Shown: positions 1 to 6,850 of the stretch, one piece after another | Numbering within the stretch: position 1 is the first letter of the stretch | How the letters are laid out: each line of letters starts with the position of its first letter | NCBI RefSeq assembly: GCF_958405895.1 | Contig: NZ_CATZAR010000001.1 | Length of the DNA: 64,000 nucleotides | Direction: 5' to 3' (one strand) | Source of the DNA: Ralstonia thomasii | GTDB lineage: Bacteria; Pseudomonadota; Gammaproteobacteria; Burkholderiales; Burkholderiaceae | Notes under the pieces: generated by a model | What the model was told of the DNA's origin: nothing | Databases searched by the model: none | Seen by the model: only the letters and a program-made list of their open reading frames with translations | Program-made: the position numbers and the translations under genes

Positions 1-1
1 C

Positions 2-295
2 GACATTCTCGAGACGGTGCCGGCGTCCGACGGCAGCGCGTATCAGGACTACGTGCTGACCGAGAAAGGGCGCGCGCTGTTTCCGCTGCTGGTGGCGCTG
101 CGGCAGTGGGGTGAAGCGTTCTGCTTTGCGCCGGATGAGGCGCACGTTGTACTCGTCGACAAGGCAACGGGTAAGCCGGTGCCTCGCCTTGAACTCCGTG
201 CGCAGGACGGGCGCGCGCTGGCACCGGAGGATACGGTGGTCGTCCACCCATCGGCCATCAGGCCGACGAAGCGCCAGCGGGCGAAGGCGAGCTGA
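2..295 (+). CDS. HxlR-family transcriptional regulator, C-terminal part (cut by window start)
   Basis: The reading frame is open from the first bases of the window, so the start and most of the winged-helix domain lie upstream. The visible part begins DILETVPASDGSAYQDYVL and continues TEKGRALFPLLVALRQWGE, which is the usual end of the HxlR/MarR-like DNA-binding domain (the wing followed by the dimerisation helix). About 45 further residues follow that are not part of the domain, ending in a basic tail. HxlR proteins are small dimeric regulators, often responding to redox or reactive compounds. The target cannot be read from this fragment. Confidence 0.85.
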   Translation, partial: DILETVPASDGSAYQDYVLTEKGRALFPLLVALRQWGEAFCFAPDEAHVVLVDKATGKPVPRLELRAQDGRALAPEDTVVVHPSAIRPTKRQRAKAS

Positions 296-324
296 GCGTT
301 AGCGCTCAGACGCGAGCCGCCGTT

Positions 325-545
325 TCACTCGGCAAGACCCAGCCGTTCGAGCAGGCGCCGGGTATCGGAAGGCGCTTCGACCTTTTTATCGTTATCAGCG
401 GATGCGATCGGCCCAGCGGTCGAGCGCGGCATCGGCATAGGTGCCGCTGTAGAGCGCATCGGCGCCATGCAGGCGGAGGTCGACGCGATGTCTTCTACCA
501 GCCGCCGCGGCCATTCGATCAGGAATGCGGGTTGCCCTTTGCGCG
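325..545 (-). pseudogene. Decayed remnant of a DUF72 (YecE-like) gene
   Basis: Three pieces of a DUF72 C-terminus lie in order on the minus strand but in different frames. Around 486-545 one frame reads like the WP...ED stretch. At 395-484 another reads VDLRLHGADALYSG and then YADAALDRWADRIR before a stop. At 325-396 a third reads DNDKKVEAPSDTRRLLERLG and ends at a stop. In intact family members these join as one C-terminal segment with roughly 20 more residues between RIR and the DND motif. Frameshifts plus a small deletion explain the picture. The N-terminal part of the family is not visible. The match is from memory of family motifs, not a search. Confidence 0.6.
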
Positions 546-554
546 CGGTGCGCG

Positions 555-713
555 TCACCGATGCGGCGCGCTCACCTGCGCTTGCACGTGCATCAGGCCG
601 GTTTGCGGCGCGTGCAGGCCCAGCGGCTCGTCGGTCAGATCGCGGGCAAGCGAATACGCCGTGATCACGGCCAGCGTGACGCCCACGATGGCCAGCATTT
701 CCCGGGTGTCCAT
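555..713 (-). CDS. Possible small single-pass membrane protein
   Basis: A 52-codon frame starts MDTREMLAIVGVTLAVITAY and has one hydrophobic segment at about residues 7-21, followed by a short polar tail. A strong Shine-Dalgarno (AAGGAGG) sits about 8 nt upstream of this ATG. An alternative in-frame ATG at 719 is too close to the ribosome site. The frame lies immediately 5' of, and on the same strand as, the DUF72 remnant. I do not recognise a family. It may be a real membrane peptide or the rearranged start region of the decayed gene. Confidence 0.4.
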   Translation of the reverse strand: MDTREMLAIVGVTLAVITAYSLARDLTDEPLGLHAPQTGLMHVQAQVSAPHR

Positions 714-855
714 ACGCATCTCCTCCTTGGCTCCTTAGGTTCCTTGTGTGCGTGGTTTGCGCCCTGTCTTGTCGGTGTCGGGCGGCGTCGCAGCACGGAC
801 GCAAAGTTCAGGCCTGAGGAAGCCAAATGGCGGAGTGACGCGGGTGTTTGCTGTC

Positions 856-1791
856 TTACCGTGCGCGCAACGAAGACGGCGGCACGCCCAGCAAGCGCTG
901 AAAACTGCGGCGCATGCGCTCGGTATCGCCAAATCCGCACTCGGTGGCCACCCGCTGCATGGAGACGGCCCCGCTTTCCAACGCGGCGCGGGCCGCCTCA
1001 ACGCGCAATTTTTCCACGGCCTTTGCAGGGGTGAGACCGGTTTCGACCTGGAATGCGCGGGCGAAATGGCGCGGGCTCATGCAGGCGTGCTCGGCCAGAT
1101 CGCCCACGCGGTGCGGTGCGCCCAGGTTGCGCCGCACGTGGTCGAGCAGCGGCTTGAAGCGGCCGCGTGCCGAATCCATCTCATTTAGCGCTGAAAACTG
1201 CGACTGTCCGCCCGGCCGGCGGTAGTACACGACCAACTGCCGCGCCACCGCGCGTGCCAGGCGCTCGCCCAGGTCGTCGGCGATGAGCGCGAGCGCCAGG
1301 TCGATGCCGGCGCTGATGCCGGCGCTGGTCCAGATGGGGCCGTCGTTTACGTAGATGTGGTCCGGTTCGAGCTGCACCTGCGGGAACGCGCGCGCGAACT
1401 GCTCGCTGCGGCTCCAGTGGGTGGTGGCGCGTCGGCCGTTCAGCAAGCCCGTGGCGGCCAGCAGCAAGCTGCCCGAACACACGCTGGCGACGCGCGCCCC
1501 GCGGGCTGCGCAACGCTGCACGAAGCGGCGCGTGCGTGCATCCGCCATGGCCGCATCCACGCCGTCGCCGCCGGCAATGAGCAGCGTGTCGACCTGGCTG
1601 GCCGGGGGCAGGGCGTCGGCATCCCAGCGGGCCCCGGAAGAACTGCGTACAAGGCCGGCCTGCGCGGCAACCGTGCGCAGCGCGTAGTGGTCGTCCCGAT
1701 ACCGGCTGGCGACTTCAAACGCCGCCACCGGCCCCGCAGCGTCGAGCAGTTGGAAGTCCGGAAAAATGAGCACAGCGATGCGGTGGGCCAT
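856..1791 (-). CDS. GlxA-family transcriptional regulator (DJ-1/PfpI domain plus AraC-type HTH)
   Basis: About 311 residues, the normal size for this family. Residues 1-180 form a class I glutamine amidotransferase-like (DJ-1/PfpI) fold with the nucleophile-elbow signature SVCSGSLLLAATGLL (Cys near 105). The C-terminal third is a double helix-turn-helix AraC domain (HACMSPRHFARAFQVETG, then ECGFGDTERMRRSFQRLLG). In this family the N-terminal domain usually senses a small molecule and is not catalytic. The start was placed at MAHRIAVLIFPDF because the upstream extension does not resemble family members. It is divergent from the DJ-1-type gene at 1892 with a 100-bp shared region, so it probably regulates that gene. 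Confidence 0.88.
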   Translation of the reverse strand: MAHRIAVLIFPDFQLLDAAGPVAAFEVASRYRDDHYALRTVAAQAGLVRSSSGARWDADALPPASQVDTLLIAGGDGVDAAMADARTRRFVQRCAARGARVASVCSGSLLLAATGLLNGRRATTHWSRSEQFARAFPQVQLEPDHIYVNDGPIWTSAGISAGIDLALALIADDLGERLARAVARQLVVYYRRPGGQSQFSALNEMDSARGRFKPLLDHVRRNLGAPHRVGDLAEHACMSPRHFARAFQVETGLTPAKAVEKLRVEAARAALESGAVSMQRVATECGFGDTERMRRSFQRLLGVPPSSLRAR

Positions 1792-1891
1792 GGCAGAAAA
1801 AGTGGGAGACTGGTCATTGCTGCCAACACGATAGAGCGAGATCCTGTTAAGCGTCAACCTGCCATCACATCACTTTCAGGAGATCCGAACC

Positions 1892-2578
1892 ATGACGACT
1901 TCCCCATTCATCGTTGTCTTTGCGCTGTACAACCGTGTCACCCAGCTCGACTTCACCGGTCCGCATGAGGTGTTCTGGCGGCTGCCCGGCGCGCAATGCG
2001 TGGTGGCTTCCGCAGCCGGTGGTGAGATCCATGCCGATGGCGGTCTCACCATCTCGAACGTGCAGCGGTTGGCGGACATTCCGCATGCTGACCTGATTTG
2101 CGTGCCCGGCGGTTTCGGCGTGATCGAAGCCATGGAAGACGCAGAGTTCGTGCGCCAGGTGCGGCGCCTGGCCGACGGCGCGCGCTATGTCACGTCCGTC
2201 TGCAGCGGCTCGCTCGTGCTGGGCGCGGCGGGGTTGCTGCAGGGCAAGCGCGCGGCCTGCCACTGGGCATGGCGCAACCTGCTGCCCGCGTTTGGCGCCA
2301 CCGTGGACGAAGCCCGCGTGGTGCGTGACGGCAACCTCATCACGGGCGGCGGCGTGACGGCCGGCATCGACATGGCGCTGACGGTCATGGCCGACATTGC
2401 CGGCGCCGAACATGCGCAGGCCGTGCAGCTCGGTATCGAATATGCCCCCGCGCCGCCGTTCGATTGCGGCCGCCCCGAGCGTGCGGCACCGGAGATTCTC
2501 GAAGCGGTGACGTCGCGGCTGGATCGTTTGCGTGCGGATCGCCATGACGCCGTGCAGCGGGCGGCGCAGCGCCTCTGA
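1892..2578 (+). CDS. DJ-1/PfpI-family protein, isonitrile hydratase-like
   Basis: The 228-residue protein is a single DJ-1/PfpI domain. It has QLDFTGPHEVF near residues 18-28 (the conserved acidic residue of the isonitrile hydratase group), VPGGFG at 71-76 and the nucleophile elbow TSVCSGSLVLGAAGLL with Cys104. The GGGVTAGIDMAL segment is typical of InhA-like members, which hydrate isonitriles to N-substituted formamides. Many relatives are uncharacterised, so the activity is only probable. A good ribosome site (AGGAG) precedes the ATG. It is divergent from the GlxA-type regulator at 856-1791, its likely controller. Confidence 0.8.
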   Translation: MTTSPFIVVFALYNRVTQLDFTGPHEVFWRLPGAQCVVASAAGGEIHADGGLTISNVQRLADIPHADLICVPGGFGVIEAMEDAEFVRQVRRLADGARYVTSVCSGSLVLGAAGLLQGKRAACHWAWRNLLPAFGATVDEARVVRDGNLITGGGVTAGIDMALTVMADIAGAEHAQAVQLGIEYAPAPPFDCGRPERAAPEILEAVTSRLDRLRADRHDAVQRAAQRL

Positions 2579-2661
2579 GCGCCGGCGCCGGCCGGAGCCG
2601 GATTGCGGCGACAATGACGTCTTTCGACGTATCCACGCTCCAGACTGGCGCCGCATTCTGC

Positions 2662-3453
2662 ATGAACACACCGTCTTCCCAACCCAACGCCCGTGGTCCG
2701 ATCGGCATCGTTGCTGCCCTGCATGAAGAGATCAACGAATTGCTGACATGGCTGTCTGACGCGCAGTGCATCCACATCGGCAGCCGCGATTTCTGGACGG
2801 GCGAGTTGGACGGCCAAACGGTCGTTGTGGTGCTGTCGCGCGTCGGGAAGGTGGCGGCGGCGTCCACCACTGCCGTGTTGATCACGCAGTTCAACGTACG
2901 CGCCGTGGTGTTCGCTGGCGTGGCGGGGGCATTGGCTCCGGGCGTGGCCGTGGGCGACGTCGTGGTGTCGGAAGAACTGCTGCAGCACGATGTCGACGCG
3001 TCGCCGCTATTCCCGCGCTGGGAGATTCCGCTGACCGGCATGGCGCGTTTTCCCGCCGACGCGGCACTGGCCAGCGGGCTGCTGGAAAGCGCCGGCGCCG
3101 TGTTGGCTGATCCGCATGCGCTGCTCGGTCCGGATGTCATGCGGGCGTTCGGGATTGCCGCGCCGCAGGCGCATCGTGGTCTGATCGTCAGCGGGGACCG
3201 CTTCGTCTGCACCTCGGCGGAAAGCGCGGTGCTGCGCACGGCATTGCCGGATGCCCTGGCCGTCGAGATGGAAGGCGCCGCGGTGGCGCAGGTGTGCCAC
3301 GAGTGGGGCGTGCCGTTTGCCGCCATCCGCACGATTTCCGACCGCGCGGATGACGCGGCCAGCGTGGACTTCGCGCAGTTCATCACGCAGGTGGATTCAC
3401 GCTACGCCGTGGCCATCCTGCGCAAATGGCTGTCGACGGCCGCTGGCGCCTGA
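2662..3453 (+). CDS. 5'-methylthioadenosine/S-adenosylhomocysteine nucleosidase-like phosphorylase-superfamily protein
   Basis: The 263-residue protein starts GPIGIVAALHEEINELL shortly after a hydrophilic tag, has AGVAGAL near residue 90, the nucleoside-binding VEMEGAAVAQVCHEWGVPF, and the SDRAD motif near residue 226 that carries the catalytic aspartate in MTA/SAH nucleosidases. It is a PNP/UDP family member and should cleave adenine or another purine from a thio- or deoxy-nucleoside in the cytoplasm. It is longer than E. coli Pfs (232 aa), so the substrate may differ. The ATG at 2662 was preferred over one at 2614 because the latter adds residues unlike the family. Confidence 0.8.
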   Translation: MNTPSSQPNARGPIGIVAALHEEINELLTWLSDAQCIHIGSRDFWTGELDGQTVVVVLSRVGKVAAASTTAVLITQFNVRAVVFAGVAGALAPGVAVGDVVVSEELLQHDVDASPLFPRWEIPLTGMARFPADAALASGLLESAGAVLADPHALLGPDVMRAFGIAAPQAHRGLIVSGDRFVCTSAESAVLRTALPDALAVEMEGAAVAQVCHEWGVPFAAIRTISDRADDAASVDFAQFITQVDSRYAVAILRKWLSTAAGA

Positions 3454-3458
3454 ACGGC

Positions 3459-3914
3459 TTAATGACCCTTCGCGGCCAGATACTTGTCGAGTGCGTTGGC
3501 GCGCTCGCTCAGGCGGAAGATTTCGTTCTCCAGGCGCTGCAGATCGTCGAGCTTGCCCTTGCCGTAGATGGCGGTCTCAAAGGCCGCTGTTCTGGTGTGG
3601 AAGTCCTGCCACGCCTGCTCTGAACTCACCAGTGCGTCGTTCGCCTTGCTGTTCAATGTGCCGAGCAGCGTCTTGTACGTACGGTCGAGGCGCTCATTCT
3701 GCGCGGCCTTTTCTGCAGACAGGCATGCGCCGATTGCGTCCGCGTTGTCCGGCGCCTTGTCGACGCACGCATACAGTTTGGTGGAAATGCCCTGCGGCGC
3801 ACGGCGCTTGATGCCGTTGGCCAGGCTCTCGGCTGCAAATGTGCCGGCGCTGTGTGTCAGCAGCACAACGGCAACGGGAAGGGCGAGCGTCTTCAGTGTC
3901 GTCAGCGTGTTCAA
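3459..3914 (-). CDS. Exported LprI-family (lysozyme inhibitor-like, DUF1311) protein
   Basis: The 151-residue product has an N-terminal hydrophobic signal (LALPVAVVLLTHSAGTFA, likely cut after AGTFAA). It is followed by a helical domain with the paired cysteines YACVDK and GACLSAE and the phrase QNERLDRTYKTLLGTL, which fit the LprI N-terminal domain family. Some members inhibit lysozyme in the periplasm, but most are uncharacterised. It converges with the nucleosidase gene, leaving only 5 bp between stops. No terminator is evident in that gap. Confidence 0.75.
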   Translation of the reverse strand: MNTLTTLKTLALPVAVVLLTHSAGTFAAESLANGIKRRAPQGISTKLYACVDKAPDNADAIGACLSAEKAAQNERLDRTYKTLLGTLNSKANDALVSSEQAWQDFHTRTAAFETAIYGKGKLDDLQRLENEIFRLSERANALDKYLAAKGH

Positions 3915-3988
3915 GAAATGACTCCTGATCGCGTGTCTGCGATGCGTGAAGGGCCAACCAGTCTATCGGCCCGCTCGCGCCTCCGCGA

Positions 3989-4385
3989 TCAGCCAGGCAG
4001 GTGAGGCCGCAGGTTCGCAGGGCGTTTTCCACATAGGCCTCTTTTTCGCCGACGGGCGCGACGTAGTGCAGCGCTTCAGCGGTGGCTTCAAGGCCCTCTG
4101 TGCGTGCAATGATCCACGCCGCCAGGTACGGCGAAGCAAAGCAGCCGCCGGCCGTCGCCACATTGCCGTTGGCGTAGAACGGCTGGTTCAGCACTTCCAC
4201 GCCGGTTTCCTGCACCCAGGGTTTGGTGGTCAGGTCCGTACAGGCCGGCACGCTGCCGAGCAGCCCAAGCTTGGCCAATATCAACGTCCCGGCGCACCGT
4301 GCCCCGACCAACTGGCGTGACGGATCGAGCGCCAGGCGCGCCATCAACGCCGGATCGGACACCACATCGCGCGTGCGGATGCTGC
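3989..4385 (-). pseudogene. 3' remnant of a DJ-1/PfpI-family gene, 5' end deleted
   Basis: In one minus frame the sequence reads like the C-terminal two thirds of a DJ-1/PfpI protein: GSSIRTRDVV, then LVGARCAGTLILAKLGLLG (nucleophile elbow), DLTTKPWVQETGVEVLNQ, and ATAGGCFASPYLAAWIIART, ending YVAPVGEKEAYVENAL. The N-terminal strand and first helix are absent, and similarity stops abruptly near 4385. A frameshift close to the end moves the natural stop (LRPHLPG then TGA at 3989) out of frame, so translation would run into the LprI gene. It is therefore doubly damaged. It abuts another beheaded gene on the opposite strand. Confidence 0.7.
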
Positions 4386-4569
4386 TGCCGACAGCGTTGC
4401 CGTGGCGCTGCAGGAGGATGGCATCTCCGTTTCCACGGCAGAGCCGTTTGCGACGTCGAAGCAGGTACCGCATGCGCTGCGGCTGGCGCTTGGCTCCGTT
4501 GCGCCCGACCGCCTCGACGCCGCATTGCAGACTGTCAGGCAGCGCGTGCAAGCGCAGGTGGATCGATAA
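4375..4569 (+). pseudogene. 3' remnant of a MocR-type (GntR/aminotransferase) regulator gene, 5' end deleted
   Basis: About 64 codons in the plus strand read VALQEDGISVSTAEPFATSK followed by VPHALRLALGSV and a short C-terminal helix, then TAA. This matches the end of MocR/PdxR-like regulators, which fuse a GntR winged helix to a PLP aminotransferase fold. Everything upstream of the last small aminotransferase subdomain is missing. No start codon or ribosome site precedes it. It sits back to back with the DJ-1/PfpI remnant, consistent with one deletion that removed a shared divergent promoter and both gene starts. Confidence 0.6.
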
Positions 4570-4648
4570 CGAAAACCGTGCCAAACCTCGTGCGCTTGCC
4601 TACACTCTCGTCGCAACGAAATGGCCCAATTTCCCGACAGGAGACCCT

Positions 4649-5509
4649 ATGAAGAACTGGCTTGCGACGATCGCCGGATGGACGCTCTGCGCATGCGCAG
4701 CGTTCGGCAACGCCGCCCATGCGGCCGATGCGCCTGATGACGGTGCGACGCTGAGCGTCAACATCGGCACGGAGCACCGCACGCTGTCGCGCGATGCATT
4801 GCTGCACGATCCGCACCTGACCAGCGTGACCGTGGAAGACCAGAACCTGAAGCACCGCCTGACCTTCAAGGCGATCCCGGTGACGGCGCTGTTCCGCGGG
4901 CAGACTGTCAGCCCAGAGGCCAGCGCCACCACCGCCGCCAGCGACGGCTACGTATCGCACCTGCCGATGCGCTTGCTGCTGGGCGATCGCGCCGACGGGC
5001 CCCGCGCCTGGCTGGCCGTGGAAGACCCCGCCGCACCGTGGCCGACGCTCAAGGGCCAGGACATCGGCCCGTTCCGGCTGATCTGGACGGCGCCGCCGGC
5101 CAAGGCGTCGGTGGTGAACGAAAGCCTGTGGACTTACAGCATCGTGCGTATCGACATTGCCGCGCTGCCCGGCGAGCGCTTTGCGGCCATCCGCCCGGCT
5201 GCGGGGTTGCCTGCAGATGGCCCGGTCATGCGCGGTTTCGCCACGTTCCAGCGCGTCTGCTTCTCGTGCCACACGCTCAATCGCGCCGGCGATGCCAACC
5301 TGGGCCCCGATCTGAACGTGCCGTACAGCCCGGTGGAATATCTGGGCGACGAGAAACTGCGCCACCTGATCCGCGATCCGCAATCGCTGCGCTGGTGGCC
5401 CAACGCACGCATGTCGGCCATCGACGAGAAGACGCTTTCCGATGCGCAGCTCAACGACCTGCTGGCGTATTTTCACCACATGACCAAGCGCAAGTCGGCA
5501 GCGCAATGA
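4649..5509 (+). CDS. Periplasmic c-type cytochrome with an N-terminal non-heme domain
   Basis: The 286-residue protein carries a signal peptide (cleavage likely after AAHAADA, about residue 26). The N-terminal part (30-190) has no heme motif and contains VTVEDQNLKHRLTFKAIPVTALF, reminiscent of molybdopterin-oxidoreductase-type beta domains. A class I cytochrome c domain follows, with one heme site CFSCH at 204-208 and a plausible axial Met255 in NARMSAID. It probably transfers electrons in the periplasm. The partner is not apparent, as the next gene is an unrelated DUF1697 gene on the other strand. The ATG at 4649 has an upstream AGGAGA and gives the signal peptide. Confidence 0.82.
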   Translation: MKNWLATIAGWTLCACAAFGNAAHAADAPDDGATLSVNIGTEHRTLSRDALLHDPHLTSVTVEDQNLKHRLTFKAIPVTALFRGQTVSPEASATTAASDGYVSHLPMRLLLGDRADGPRAWLAVEDPAAPWPTLKGQDIGPFRLIWTAPPAKASVVNESLWTYSIVRIDIAALPGERFAAIRPAAGLPADGPVMRGFATFQRVCFSCHTLNRAGDANLGPDLNVPYSPVEYLGDEKLRHLIRDPQSLRWWPNARMSAIDEKTLSDAQLNDLLAYFHHMTKRKSAAQ

Positions 5510-5525
5510 CGGGCGCTTAGCGCCG

Positions 5526-6035
5526 CTATTCGGTCGCCCAGTCGACCAGCGTGGCGATGGTGTTCATGTTGCGCGCCGTCCCCGTCTTGGCGGCGGGGAT
5601 TTTCAGTTTGGAATCGGCCATGCCGTCGCCGTAGTGCACGTAGATTTCGCGGGTGCCCAAGGCCATTTCTTCCGTCCGGCGGCCGGTGGCGGCAGCCAAT
5701 GCATCGGCGGGTGGCGGCGTATCCAGGAAAATCGCGACCGTCCGGCTGGGCGCCGCTGTCTTGAACGGATTGCCTTCCAGTACCGCCGCCAGCTCGGCGC
5801 CCGTGCGCACGAGCACGCCCACGGGTTTGCCGGCGTAGTCCTCCAGGCAGCGTTCCAGCTTCGCCTTGACGGTCGTTTCTGCCAGCCGGCTTTGAAAAAC
5901 CACGTTGCCGCTCGCAATGTAGGTGCGTACGCCGGTCAGCCCGATCGATTCACACATCGCGCGCAATTCGGCCATGGGCAGTTTTCCTGTGCCGCCAACG
6001 TTCACGGCGCGGAGGAAGGCGATGTAGCTGGGCAT
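5526..6035 (-). CDS. DUF1697-family protein
   Basis: The 169-residue product begins MPSYIAFLRAVNVGGTGKLP, has TYIASGNVVFQS near residue 40 and ends with the typical KIPAAKTGTARNMNTIATL segment, where the near-invariant TxRN motif is seen. The length and order of motifs match DUF1697 exactly. The family has a ferredoxin-like fold and no established biochemical role. It converges with the cytochrome gene, and the 16-bp gap contains a short GGCGC/GCGCC inverted repeat around a TTA loop. Confidence 0.88.
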   Translation of the reverse strand: MPSYIAFLRAVNVGGTGKLPMAELRAMCESIGLTGVRTYIASGNVVFQSRLAETTVKAKLERCLEDYAGKPVGVLVRTGAELAAVLEGNPFKTAAPSRTVAIFLDTPPPADALAAATGRRTEEMALGTREIYVHYGDGMADSKLKIPAAKTGTARNMNTIATLVDWATE

Positions 6036-6234
6036 GGGTTCTCCTGTTCTGTCTGCCTGATCAACGGCTTACGGGCGTGCTCCGGTCCGCAACATTCTGT
6101 TACGAGATTGACGAATGTGTTTAACCCGCCCTGTTGTACGACTTGTATTCTTCGCCCCGAATCATCGAGCCCGGATCGGCTCCCTCAGTGTTGGTTGAGT
6201 GCCGCATCCTGCATTTGCGCAAAAGGAGAACACC

Positions 6235-6663
6235 ATGTTGAAGAAAATTGCACCGGCCCTGATTGTGGCAACCCTCGCCGGCCTGACGGCTTTGCCCGCA
6301 GCGGCGGATGACCTGCGCAATGCCCTGGGCGGCGCGCTGGGTGGTGCTGGCGGGGCGGCCGTGGGCGGCGCGCTCGGCGGGCAGACCGGCTCCATCGTTG
6401 GTGGGGCGATCGGCGGCGGCGCGGGCGGCGCATTGACGGCCAACGGCCGCGAGCGCAAGGGCGCCATCGTGGGCGGCGCGCTGGGCGGCGGCGTGGGTGC
6501 GGCTGCGGGCAATGCCATGGGCGGCCACACGGGCGGCATCGTTGGTGCGGGCCTGGGTGGCGGCGCCGGTGCAGCTCTGGGCGGCAACGTCCAGCGCAAT
6601 TCGTATTCCGACCGCGACGACCGGGGCTACCGTCGCCATGGCAAGCACCATCACCACCATTGA
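6235..6663 (+). CDS. Exported glycine-zipper protein with a His-rich C-terminus
   Basis: The product has a cleavable signal peptide (LIVATLAGLTALPAAA, mature from about residue 23). About 90 residues of repeated glycine-zipper units follow (GGALGGAGGAAVGGALGG, VGGAIGGGAGGALTA and similar), which in known proteins pack as membrane-associated hairpins in the outer envelope. The C-terminus is charged and ends in five histidines. It resembles OmpA-like or YMGG-type glycine-zipper proteins often induced by envelope stress, but no function is proven. The start was set at MLKK, preceded by AAAAGGAG, rather than at a GC-rich upstream codon. A strong hairpin terminator follows. Confidence 0.78.
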   Translation: MLKKIAPALIVATLAGLTALPAAADDLRNALGGALGGAGGAAVGGALGGQTGSIVGGAIGGGAGGALTANGRERKGAIVGGALGGGVGAAAGNAMGGHTGGIVGAGLGGGAGAALGGNVQRNSYSDRDDRGYRRHGKHHHHH

Positions 6664-6671
6664 TGTGATGC

Positions 6672-6714
6672 GCCGGTGCGCTCGCCATTGAGCGCACCGG
6701 CCGACTTCCTGCTT
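6672..6714 (+). terminator. Hairpin terminator after the glycine-zipper gene
   Basis: A perfect 12-bp inverted repeat (GCCGGTGCGCTC at 6672-6683 and its complement at 6690-6701) with a 6-nt loop lies 8 nt after the stop codon. It is followed by a pyrimidine-rich tract (CGACTTCCTGCTTTCC), not a clean T-run, so termination efficiency is uncertain. Confidence 0.6.
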
Positions 6715-6850
6715 TCCTTCCGGCGAAGGCGCTGCCTGCGTATGTTGCCCGGCGCGTCGGCAACTCCTGTTGCCATGACTCGCCGTTGCCGCGTGCGCCG
6801 CCTACCATAGCGAGACGGCCGCGACCGGCCCGCACACGAAGGAGAGCGCC

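Noticed and set aside
805..845. GACGCAAAG on the plus strand, resembling a second GEMM riboswitch core
   Set aside because: The following sequence partly fits, but the 5' AAACC element and GNRA-capped stem are missing, and no plus-strand gene lies downstream (only the 3' end of the minus-strand regulator). Treated as coincidence or a dead relic.
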